Of a DNA stretch of 64,000 nt, positions 32,369 through 41,996 are shown piece after piece. Position numbers and translations under genes: made by a program. Below the pieces are notes generated by a model. The model was not told the origin of the DNA and ran no database searches. It saw only the letters and a list, made by a program, of their open reading frames with translations. The stretch lies in NCBI GenBank assembly GCA_030374805.1, contig JARGSG010000025.1:124001-188000 (forward strand). The letters run 5' to 3'. Source of the DNA: Gracilaria gracilis. Taxonomy: Eukaryota; Rhodophyta; Florideophyceae; Gracilariales; Gracilariaceae. How positions within the stretch are numbered: the stretch's first letter is position 1; each line of letters starts with the position of its first letter.

Positions 32369-35300
32369 CTAGTCGACTATTATAGGATTCGAAGACGTAC
32401 CCCATATTAACTCCATTCCATAATCTGCAAACAACTCTTCTCCCACTTCTACAGTCCGCAATGCCCAGACGGCAAGTATTCGGTATTCTCTTAATTGAAG
32501 TGGAGTTCGCCCAGTTCCTGGGGTTCAACTCACCGCCACATTGGCAGTTGGTCGCTGCTTCAAGCCATCCTCCACTGCATCCCTATCTTTATCCCCTTCC
32601 ATATATTTTGGGTCGTTAATTGTTCCACCCAACGAAAATGGAGCGGGGAGAATCCATACAGGGATTGTAGGTACTTCTCGTCTCCTTTCCGGGAGTTTCC
32701 GGAATACCTCGCCTCGCAGGCTAACCTCCATCGCATAAGTTCGAAAACGTGCGGCGGTGGCTCCCAACAACCCTTACCCATACTTTGTGTGTACCTCCTT
32801 CCTCTTCTTTAAGTCATGGTACAATAGAGTTCCGTAAAAGAAACACATCTCTTCGTTCTTCATGAAACGGCGCGTGGTAAACACTCCCACTCTTGCGTCA
32901 TGGTGACGAATCAACGACTTCCCAATGCGACAACCACACATAGCGGCATCCAGTGCCAACATCGCGTTCCAATCCAGGAGACCCATCTTCCCTTGCAACG
33001 TTTTCGGCCACTCATGCAGCGCTTTGCGCCTGCCGATCATGGCCATGCCCTCCTCCCGCCACATCGGTGCCAGGAAGTCCACAATATACGGTGGGAACTT
33101 CTGATACTGTGGGAAGCCGGGTGGAGCCTTCCATGATCTTGACAGACGAGCGTTCCACTTGGGAAATAAGTCCATCACGCGATTCACAGAGTTTCGGACC
33201 TCCTGCGTAATTTGAATGTCCGTCTCATTATCGCGCATGCACATCGCGAACTGAAAAATGGCAGCGTGCCTAGCATGCCCAAAACAGTCAGGGTCCAGCT
33301 CACAACCAATAAACTTCCTATGACGTTGTAACTCCATGCATGCCATGGCAGTCGAAAAAGTTCCCGCGAACAAGTCCACCACTGTATCACCTGGCTGCGA
33401 AAATCTGCTGATCAGCTCCTTCAACAATGCGCAAGGTTTTTGTTCCGACCTCACCTTCTGCAACATGTAGCCCCCACCATCCTTCTTTCTTTTCCATTGA
33501 AGAGTCCGCCCATTGGACATGGGCGGTACCTGGTCAATAACACTGTGGTACCCTGGATACCTCGACTGCACGTAGTTGAAGTTCTCATAGGTCACCATCG
33601 CATGCTGCTGTGCATAAGCGAGGCCACTTCAAACACCGTGTATCCCATACTCCATGGCAGGGAACAAGGAGCAGGACCTGCGTCCCGGGTTTCGCATGGG
33701 TTGCCTTGCGACCGTATAAAATGAATTGGGACCTGGTCCACAACAAACGATCGCCTCGGAACCCCTTTGCTCGTCCTTTGCTCCAATAAGGGAAAGCACC
33801 CTCGTCCACTGGTTCACCTGTTCCAATGCACAGAAGATAACGAAATGACCCCCCGGACGTAGCAGCCTTGATATAAGCTTTGCCGCCTTCTTCATATGCT
33901 CAGCGCTCAGCATATCGTACCAACTGTTCTCCCGGTTCTTATCGGCCCTTATGTTGTATGGTGGGACTATAAGAACCAGTTGAACTTTTCCCACTGGAGA
34001 GACTCCGTTGTTTCGCAGAGTCTCGTCCGTTTTCACCATATCTTCGACCCCGCAATTATACATTCGAAAGTATTTCTCCATCTCCACTTCACAACGTTAG
34101 AATGCCATTCTATCGTCCAACGAGGAAATGGCAGGAGGAGGCTGTATGTCAGCGTCGGACGACTGTTCACCAACATCTTCATTTCCACTCTCACCCACTA
34201 CATCCATTCTACTTTCGCCATCTCCATCCTCTTCTTGTTTCTCCTCCGAAGGATTCCCCCTTTACAACTGCTCATCGTCATCGTCATGAATTTCGATGGC
34301 AGGCTCCGGTTTCGATATCGGCGTGAGAGGTATATCAAGGACCCTTAGAGTTTCTTTGATTTTCAAAGGGCTTATTTTCTCCAAGATGGAGGACATAAGC
34401 GGGTTAGAGAAACAATCAAATCGCTGAGCAAACGCTCTTGACGGGTCCCTGTGAAACGTCTTTCGAACGGCCCATCGTCCAGGTTCTGAAATTGTGTACA
34501 ACTGCTCGTTCACAACAACCTTGTTCAGGTCAGAAATGAACTCCTTCGCAAGCGTTCGCAGTGCGACACCAATGTTCTCTGGAAGATTCCATGCCCACGG
34601 TTGGACCTCGTCTTCCAGAAGAGTTTGCTGGTTGCTCGGTAGCAAGCGATGGTCGTTGTCCTTATGAAGGAACCCCTCGGAACGCGTTTCAATGGGTTTA
34701 AACTGCATGTCGTCGTACACGAGCAATATAAAACGGAGAACCATGACCTCCGCGCTAGGGAATCCCAGAAATTGCGAGAAACAATCTGATGGCTTTGTTA
34801 CCAGCTGCACAACGAAACTTGCACGCTGAGCTCGGAGATTCTGCAAGATTCGGACATTCCCAAAAGAAGAGGAATATTGCTTCTCCCCCTTACGCCTTTT
34901 ATGGCTCCCAAGTCGCTTTTCCATAGATACTTTTTGAATAAGGGAAGGAAAGAGAACTCTCTGGAAATGTGTAGCGATGCTCGTACCGAAAGGGGGAACT
35001 ATCCGGCCCACACACCTGGAAGCTATACTCATGGACTTGAAGAATTCCGTTAACGTCACATTCTTCGGTATTCCTTGAACGTGTACTCTGGTATAAGCAT
35101 TCCAAAAATCCCTCACACGCCTGTCTCTATCTCCGTCCACGATGTCAAGCAACTTCGTCGACACATACAGCTGACGGTACGAACCCTTCCCGCACACAGC
35201 CTTGAGCTCAGCGTCGCTGTATGACGGGTGAGTGGGTCCGAGAAGGATAGAGAAGTACTTCTTGGCAACGTCTAGGACAGTGCGATTCTTGATGATATAT

Positions 35301-35491
35301 TGAACGAATTCGCTGTGTTCCACTTTCCTAGGTTCGTCTTCCTCTCGCATCGTCGACGCATAGTGATCACGGATGGCGAGACACGCGGTGAGAAGCTCAT
35401 CCCGAGAACCGAACATTTTTCCAACCTTCTTGTCGGATGTCGGAGATGCCGATGACGGTGACTTAGACCTGGATGTGGTTGCGACAGCCAT
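32369..35491 (-). pseudogene. DNA methyltransferase (N6-A/N4-C, beta class) fused to SET domain (gene A)
   Basis: One frame of about 1,040 codons from ATG 35,491 to TAG 32,369, with five in-frame stops (34,262; 34,097; 33,629; 32,774; 32,525) and no frameshift. Residues 1-410: unknown, mostly helical, ending in an acidic tail (EIHDDDDEQL) and an acidic linker to about 465. Residues about 500-720: methyltransferase in beta-class order, with motif IV as LVLIVPPYNIR near 509 (first residue D/N/S replaced by V), then GGHFVIF, EQKPCALLKELISRFSQPGD and motif I VVDLFAGTFSTA near 706, followed by FIGCELDPD. Residues about 865-1,035: SET domain, starting GVFTTRRFMKNEEMCFFYG and YHDL, ending VEVGEELFADYG. 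When intact it would methylate DNA and, through SET, probably a histone or other protein lysine. Altered motif IV and the stops argue that this copy is dead. Confidence 0.75.
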
Positions 35492-35872
35492 TTTAAACAA
35501 TAAAGGGGGGCTGTATTATGAATAAGAAAGGAGGACGAAAGCGGTCATGAGAAAACAAATGATTGACGTCGGCAGCGGAAGGCGAGGGCGAACGGACGGA
35601 AGCTGACGAGAGACGCCAGCAAACGAGATGTAAGTGCGGATGGTAGACGGAAGCGAACGGCAGACGGCTGCGGAATTAGCGATGTGAAGGAGGAGTTCAG
35701 ACGCCAAAACGGTACCAGAACTCTAAAGTAGAGGAGTAGAAGGGAATTAAGCGATGTTAGGGGGGGCTTATGCGGTGATAAACAGTTATAAGAGAAGGCA
35801 GGGATGGGAGGGCGGTGCGGTACTTCCTAGATATGGAAGTATAGGCGAATTTATAACTTACGGTCTCGGGAC

Positions 35873-36020
35873 AGTGGTTCGTGGTGCAGTGGCGCTCCAT
35901 CATGGCTCCGATGAAGTGTCACTCGAGTTCGGTCCGCTTTCCATGCGCCGTGGGGGAAAAAGTAAAAAATTAATTAATTTCCACCTGGACAGTGGCTCCC
36001 TCGCGACTGGCGCTTGTTTG
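35873..36020. repeat. Outlying units of the GGACAGCGGTCC repeat
   Basis: GGACAGTGGTTCG...GTGGCGCTCCATCA, then an inverted arm GATGAAGTGTCAC...CGGTCCGCTTTCC, and a further partial unit at 35,989, match the array at 37,085-37,680. Confidence 0.7.
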
Positions 36021-36109
36021 TAATGTGACGCTGCGTGTACTTAAGCACCTTCGCTCTCCTGCCAACTGCTTCGTTAAGCACAACGCTCTGTACCTCTCCG
36101 TTACGGTTT

Positions 36110-36182
36110 CCGGGGATCTCTTCTTCTCCTGTCACAACCAACTGATCCTCTCGGTTGTGACAGAAGAAAAAAAGATCGCCGG
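36110..36182. repeat. Hairpin with 30-bp arms
   Basis: Left arm 36,110-36,139, loop of 13 bases, right arm 36,153-36,182. The arms match except at three or four positions; the inner part GTCACAACC/GGTTGTGAC is perfect. Confidence 0.8.
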
Positions 36183-36390
36183 TAACTGTATAAGGTTGGT
36201 CCTCTTTCCATCCTTGTTCTGTTGCGAGGACGTACTGGTACACAAGGTACGTTCGACAATTTTGTTCGTTTTCTGTGAATCGTACTAACTGGTGTACTAT
36301 TCTATTTTCCATGCTATTGCGTATTCAAGCCAGAGTCGCCGGACACAGGATATGCCGCTTCTGCATCCTTGTTTTACTGAGAACATTCGG

Positions 36391-36637
36391 AAGTGGTTGA
36401 GCTGGCCGTGATGGTCGAGTACGGTTATTTGAGTTCTTCAACTCATGTAATCTGCTTTGGCTCTGACAGCCAGCTCAATCACTTTCGGACTGTGGTTATT
36501 TATTAGACCGACTAGATTAGACTGCGTTAGCTCAAACTATCGGAGTTGGTTGAGCTATTGGTCATGGTGGACTACGATTACATGAGTTGTTCAACTCATA
36601 TAATCTTTTTTAGCCACTACTGATATTTCAATCACTG
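36391..36637. repeat. Two tandem long hairpins (45-bp arms, 4-nt loops)
   Basis: Hairpin 1: arms 36,391-36,435 and 36,440-36,484, both starting AAGTG-TTGAGCTGGC and meeting at TGAGTT/AACTCA. Hairpin 2: arms 36,544-36,588 and 36,593-36,637, with related sequence. Each has a long imperfect stem and tiny loop, as in miniature transposons or small-RNA precursors. Confidence 0.75.
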
Positions 36638-37084
36638 AAGAAGAATAGTCCCCAATATAGTCAGTAGAAGAATGTCGTTGCCAGTGATGAGTTCTTCTCC
36701 TTCGACAACCACATAATGCTCGTGATTGTCGCAGAGGGGGTATTCATTATCGGTCACGACCTTGGGCGCTATAGGAAAACCTACATCATATAAAGTTAGA
36801 GAAGTTAGTCGGTAGAACTACCTTCTTCGATTTGATAGGATGTAAAGTTTCTGATATAGCGCATACTCTGCCAGATCGATGTGATGTATTATTTGTTTTG
36901 TTTAATACACGACCAACAAGCTGCGAACTACTTCTATTCTAAACTGTTCTCCGTGCTTATGAAGACCCAGTTTTATTGCTTTCGAACAAACTCACCGAAC
37001 GACAGTCATATGATTTGACGCCCTTACGTCCTCCCGTCATTATAAGAAGATGTAGGGCTTTAAATATTCATAAAACAATCATAA

Positions 37085-37680
37085 GTGAAAACCGTCGTCG
37101 ACAGCGGTCCGGGGTGTCGTCCAGCTTCATCGGCCACGGCGCGTGGACAGCGGTCCGGGATGGAGTGGCGCTTCATCACGGCACTGATGAAGCGCCACAC
37201 CACCCCGAATCGCTGTCCGAAAAATAATTTTTTCTCCTGTGGACAGCGGTCCGAGGTGTTGTCCGGCTTCATCAGCCACGGCGCGTGGACAACGGTCCGG
37301 GGTGTCGTCCAGCTTCATTGGCCTCGGCGTGATGAAGCGCCACTCTACCCCAGACCGCTGTCCATGCGCCTAAATTATTTTTTTGCCGTGGACAGCCGTC
37401 CAGGGAGTCGTCCAGCTTCATCGGCCACGGTGCGTGGACAGTGGTCCGGGCTGAAGTCCAGCTTCATCGGCCACGGCGCATGGACAGCGGGCCGGGGTGG
37501 TGCGGCGCTTCATCAATGCACTGATGAAGCGCCACTCCACCCCGGACCGCTGACCAAAAAATTAAAATTTTTTTGCCGCGGACAGCCGTCCGGGTTTTCG
37601 TCCAACTTCTTCCACCACAGCACGTGGACAGCCGTCCGAGGTGTCGTCCAACTTCATCGGCCATTGCGCAGTCCATGCAG
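37085..37680. repeat. Array of about twelve GC-rich direct and inverted units
   Basis: Core unit GTGGACAGCGGTCCGGGGTG, then GTCCAGCTTCATC or GGCGCTTCATCA. About nine units lie in plus orientation (37,098; 37,143; 37,240; 37,285; 37,389; 37,435; 37,480; 37,577; 37,625) and three inverted (about 37,190, 37,330, 37,525), so pairs form GATGAAGCGCC-centred palindromes. AT-tracts separate the groups. The spacing of about 45 bases is fairly regular. Confidence 0.85.
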
Positions 37681-37977
37681 AAAACTTAACAGACGCAATT
37701 CATTTTTTTTCCTTCAAAAGTGGGGGCCTTTATTCTATAGCTACACGTACGTAGTAGTTATGACGATCATGTAACTTTCTAAACAAAGCGATAGTGAATT
37801 CTAAAACGTGAAATACGGAACCCCTTGAGTTCAATCCGATATTGAGCTGGCGCAGTGTTCGGTCAGGAAGTGAAGGCAACGAACGTGATTGAAAAAGGTA
37901 CGTCCACTATACGTTCTCGCGAGCATTCCCGACGGTCGTAATCCGCGTTTCGAATTTTTTGAACGCTTTTATCCAAC

Positions 37978-39854
37978 ATGGCGCCTCTGAACCATAAAAG
38001 GGGGCGGGAGTCAGCTCGATCGAAGAGGAACAGCGAGGGGTCAGAAATGGCTAGTTTACGCGAGGAAGAGGAAAGGCGAAGGTCTCCACGCCTCGTAGGC
38101 CGACATTGCGTTCCGAGCTGGGAACACCGCGCGCGATGAAGAAGAAGACAAGCACTGCCGCACCACATAAGGTAAAAGGTGGCGACTCTGTACCTTTGTT
38201 CATCAGCCTTGGAAAGGACAAGAACATGGTTGAAGTTCGTACTGTGGAAGTACGTGGCGTGGGGCCTGCTGGTGGTACCGGGAAGGTGCTCTGCCGTACG
38301 CTGCAGGGCCATCTTCTAAGCGCCACTGCCTTAGAGGGTGAGGATTTGGTGGTTATCTGGAGGACGAATATTTCAAGTCATCTAGACGCGAAGTACCCTT
38401 ACCGTTTCCAAGGCCCGGTGGATCCCCCGAGTAAGCTCTCCGAATTGTTTTCGGCTGGGTTGTATGCCTGGGATACGTCGATGATGGCCTTAATTGAGAT
38501 TCCGCAGAGTCCCACTTTGTACCCCACTCCGCATCCTGGGGCCGGGAAGTCGTCCACCTCTCAGCCTGAGAGTGAAGATGTTGAGGAGGTCAAAGAATCG
38601 GCTGGGCATTCCTCTAAAAGTGCCATACTCCATTCTCCACCAACGAGAGGAGGAAGACGAGAAGGTTCTAAATGGATGAAGAAACCGTTGGGAGCAATTG
38701 AGAGGGTTAACATCGTGGGTGACTCCGATGACGATGTTGTGGGGGTTATTGGGACTACTATGGCTTCCCTGGGTAGACCTGAGGGGGGTTTGTTCGATGA
38801 AGGAGATAGAGTTCCGTCGGATGAGGTGGACACCACGCTGCAGCTACCGAAGACATCCCTCTCCGACTATGTTCAGCAGCGGTTGACGACGGATATCGAG
38901 ATGATTGAAATCCCGAATAAGACGGTTCGTAGTGTGAACCTGGCGCATAAGGAAGCCACGAAGATGAAGGGCCGCAACTTTGGTTGGCTTCCCTCCGCCG
39001 GTTCGATTGCCGTTACACTTGTAGGCGATTTGGATGCGAGTGACATCGTTGACAAGAGACTTGTGCTGCCTGTAACAGTTATAGGCGGATATCACCGATT
39101 TCTTGTGTTAGAGAACCTGCGTGAGGAAGAAGGGAAGTGGGAGGATATAGTGAAGTCTCTGGATGTTGTGTTATGGAGGAGGAAGGATGGTAATCCGATG
39201 GTCATGAATGAAGTGCTAGGAATTGGCAATCTCCTGAACGAGATGAGCTCCAATGTCCTGAAGATGTCTTTCGCAGACAAGCTTCACAGCACGGTGTCCT
39301 TCGTTGAAAACATAATTGACGAAGGAGGAGTAGATGTGAGGAAGGCTACGCCGAAACAGATAGCGGGTGCGTTGAAAAGAAGTAGGGTTATTGGGGACTA
39401 TAGTATGCGTCACTTGAATCGCTATGTGGCACTGGCTCTCAAGTTTGTGCAAAGCGAGGGGCTCCTCCAATTCTTTGAGAAGGTGTGTGAGGAGGGGCCG
39501 CCACTGACGCTCACATATGTGTCCAGTGACCTCCTTATGGGACTCGCAGATGGGGAATTCCGTTTCGCCGTCCGTTGCTTGCAATTGCATGTGCGACTGG
39601 GAATGTTCTCTGCAGGGAGGACGGGCCGTTTTGAGGATATGAGGAAGCACTTCTTTCAGTGTGCAATTGGTATGTTTAAGCTTTGCAACATGACTCCCAA
39701 GAGGAAGAAGATGACAGTTGAGGAAGTGATGCAGACGGTTCTCAAGATTGGAGGAAAGGGGGTATCTGTCTCAGAATATCTCGGGAAGCAAACAGCCAAA
39801 ATGGAGCTCGCGAGAGCAAAGGGTTGTGGGACGGGAGGGTGTCTAGGAGGGTGA
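37978..39854 (+). pseudogene. ParB-like protein of the modifier cassette (gene C)
   Basis: From ATG 37,978 the product begins with a basic tail including ERRRSPRL; an apparent +1 frameshift near 38,105 leads into a 582-codon frame ending at 39,854 (an internal ATG at 38,136 would avoid the shift). At about 38,900-39,110 the pattern IPNKTVRSVN...PSAGSIAVTL...VTVIGGYHRFLVLENL resembles the ParB/sulfiredoxin-like fold, where G-x-H-R is the key motif. Next comes a helical part (ATPKQIAGALKRSRVIGDYS, RHLNRYVALALKFV), possibly a helix-turn-helix. Between residues 130 and 250 lies a low-complexity acidic/Ser linker. It ends 20 bases before gene D; the two may once have been one gene. ParB-like domains bind nucleotide and DNA; here the job is unknown. 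Confidence 0.5.
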
Positions 39855-39873
39855 CGACTGCAGGCAACAAGCT

Positions 39874-40551
39874 ATGGCCGCCGCTCTTCGTCTTTCCAAC
39901 ACCAGTATGGCGAAGAAGAGGATGTATGCGCCGGAAAGAGGAGGACGTGTGTTGTGTACGGGGGAGGGATGATCGAGGCAGGTGTTGCACACCGATTTCC
40001 GAGGGTCGACGAATGAGGAGAAGAACAATGGGGAGATTCCAGGATTCTTCATGATGGCCTCCGGGGGGAGCTCTTTTATGATATGGGTATGTGAGAGGTC
40101 ACATATTATGTATGTGACGGATGACAAGAGTTTGAAGAGGCTGTCTCGTACGATGGTTGAGAAGAAGTTCAGGGTTCCACTGCATTTCATGTTTATTGGA
40201 AGGCGAGATGTGTTTCATGCTGGGGCTGGGTACATGGATGCGCTGGTGAAAGAGAATTTTCTACGGTATCACATGTACTTTGTGCCCGAGGGATACAAGC
40301 TCCCTGATGCGGTGCACAGACAGCCTGTTTTTCGGCCCAAATTCTTAGATGAGAAATTTGAACTCGGGGAAGACCCGAACGACCAGCTGGACGAGGGGCA
40401 AAGTTCTGTGAGCAACTTTGAAATGGAGAAAGAGGAAATTGGAGAGGAGGATTACGAAGAGGAAGATGACGAGGTACAAAACCACAAGGTTGATAACACG
40501 GATGGGGACTACGAGGAGGGACCGATGATAATGGATTATGAGGAGGACTAG
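39874..40551 (+). pseudogene. Double-stranded beta-helix dioxygenase-like protein (gene D)
   Basis: A 225-codon frame from ATG 39,874 with one in-frame TGA (39,967). RQVLHTDFRG supplies H-x-D (His codon 39,985, Asp 39,991). GFFMMASGGSSFMIWV is a beta-strand pair, and VFHAGAGYMD supplies the distal His (40,216), followed by LRYHMYF with the Arg/His expected near the 2-oxoglutarate carboxylate. This layout fits Fe(II)/2-oxoglutarate or cupin-like oxygenases. The C-terminal 60 residues are very acidic (EEDYEEEDDE). In combination with a DNA methyltransferase, an oxygenase that removes or modifies a methyl mark is attractive, but the substrate is not known. A polypeptide starting at 39,982 by itself would lack part of the fold. 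Confidence 0.5.
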
Positions 40552-40559
40552 ATAAAACA

Positions 40560-40754
40560 TGTAGGGCGTGTAGTGTTATGTGTGTGAGAGTGAGGTGACT
40601 TGACTAGTAATGAGAAATGAAAGAATGTTTTGATATAATGTGAACATAAAAGGATTGTTGATGAAAGAGAATGAGTTACAAAGCGTGGGGTAAGGAGAGA
40701 GAGTATTGTGCGAAGATATCGTTTTTACAAAATGAAACCAAAATAGTACCGGTA
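40560..40754. other. 3' flank of gene D and reductase gene (convergent)
   Basis: AT-rich; contains AATAAA-free but TGTA/ATAAAA-rich sequence on both strands. Nothing else is seen. Confidence 0.3.
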
Positions 40755-41588
40755 CTAAAAGAGAATGGCTTTTCTAAGGACATTGACATAGTTGGTGTGA
40801 AAAGGTGCAGGGTCAGGCAAGCCCGCTCTCTTGGTATCCTCAGAGGAAAGGTAGAAGTAAGCATTTCTGAATTCGTACTCAGAGAATGAGGCGGGGAAGG
40901 AGGTAAGAGTGCTGCCGTAGGCGAGGAGGGATTGTACTGTGGAGGGAATATTGTAGAAGATACCTGTGTTGGAGGAGACTATGCCGGGTAGTTCCTTCAT
41001 TATTGTTGAGACTATGGTATTGTAGTGGGTGGCCACGTCATGCATGGTAATGAAGCCGTGGGAGGAACCAACTAGGTTGAATGAAAAGATCCAGACGAGC
41101 TTTTCGTAGTAGGATTTAGAGAAGCCGTCTTCGTCAACGATATGGCAAGTGAGACCTGCGTTAAAGAAGCGTTGTGCTAGTGCGAAAGCCCATTTTCCGG
41201 TGACAGTTGTGAGGCCGTTGGGAGTCAGAGGGGTGACGCCATTCTGTGGAGGTGCACCGAGAGTGGGTACAACGATGTCAAGAACTGCTCTTGTGGTGTG
41301 ATGAAGACTATGGTTTGAAAGAATGGGAAGAATGTGGCCGTTCTGAATGAAGACCAAGTCTTGTCTGACAGATGGAGGGCAGGAGCGAATTACTGTTTCC
41401 AACAAGTTGCTCCTGCCGCAGAAGAAAATGGGACCTTGCGGAATGCTGTGTGCCGCTTTGAAATCTTGGAGTGAAAGAATGGTATCTTGAGGGGTACCGT
41501 GGTCGTAAAGCATGGAGCCAATGCGGCCTCTGCATACAACAATAGCTGGGGTGTGAGAGGAGCGGAGAGAAGAAGAAGGCGAGGTCAT
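40755..41588 (-). CDS. Ketopantoate-reductase-like NAD(P)-binding protein
   Basis: An intact 277-codon frame with ATG at 41,588. The N-terminus has a Rossmann-type dinucleotide-binding motif (AIVVCRGRIGSMLYDHG, cf. G-x-G-R-I-G). The middle segment VLDIVVPTLGAPPQNGVTP is a strand-loop, and FSKSYYEKLVWIFSFNLVG holds the Lys-Leu-x-W followed by hydrophobic helix, as in the C-terminal helical domain of the ApbA/PanE family. No stops or frameshifts are seen, in contrast to its neighbours, which suggests a functional host gene. Substrate cannot be assigned; divergent algal members of this fold have no proven role that I can cite. It is convergent with gene D. Confidence 0.5.
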   Translation of the reverse strand: MTSPSSSLRSSHTPAIVVCRGRIGSMLYDHGTPQDTILSLQDFKAAHSIPQGPIFFCGRSNLLETVIRSCPPSVRQDLVFIQNGHILPILSNHSLHHTTRAVLDIVVPTLGAPPQNGVTPLTPNGLTTVTGKWAFALAQRFFNAGLTCHIVDEDGFSKSYYEKLVWIFSFNLVGSSHGFITMHDVATHYNTIVSTIMKELPGIVSSNTGIFYNIPSTVQSLLAYGSTLTSFPASFSEYEFRNAYFYLSSEDTKRAGLPDPAPFHTNYVNVLRKAILF

Positions 41589-41996
41589 TATGTCGAATTT
41601 GTTGGATGCTGTGAGGAGATATTGTGCTACAGAAGAGGAAGGGAGAGATTTTCAAGTAGAGAACGGCGTTGCCGATGTATACATCGATAAAGTGGTTTGA
41701 GAGGAAAAGATAGATTTTATGACTAAGTAGTTGAAAGAATGACGTAGGTAGGTATGAACGGATTAGGACTGATGAATGTGTTTATGGAAAGAGATGTGTC
41801 GAAATGAAGTATAAAGGGGAAGATGTAATGGTAAGGAGTTAAGGAACGGGCGCTGTGGATTGGTTTTGTGGAATGGTACTGAAAAAAAAAAACGAAAATA
41901 TGGAAATATCTGGGAGAAATGGAGTTTTTGGGGAATGGCGGGAAATTGAGGTATAGAAAATTGTGATACAAATAGACCTGCGGGGTAGAGGGGTGT

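Larger units (their letters stand above)
35492..37977. promoter_or_regulatory. Repeat-rich divergent intergenic region
   Basis: Genes A/B are read leftward and C/D rightward from this 2.5-kb interval, so it should hold both promoters. It contains the GC-rich inverted-repeat array (35,873-36,020 and 37,085-37,680), a 30-bp-arm hairpin (36,110-36,182), two 45-bp-arm hairpins (36,391-36,484; 36,544-36,637) and AT-rich spacers. No reliable gene is seen within it; a 112-codon minus-strand frame at 36,312-35,974 overlaps the hairpin and is probably spurious. Confidence 0.45.

Noticed and set aside
32369..35491. Alternative genetic code or programmed readthrough as explanation of gene A's stops
   Set aside because: Both TAA and TGA occur, motif IV is also altered, and neighbouring genes use normal stops; pseudogenisation is simpler. 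Kept only as a test in the findings.
37085..37680. CRISPR array
   Set aside because: Units occur in both orientations with variable spacing and AT spacers, in a eukaryotic context, with no cas genes.
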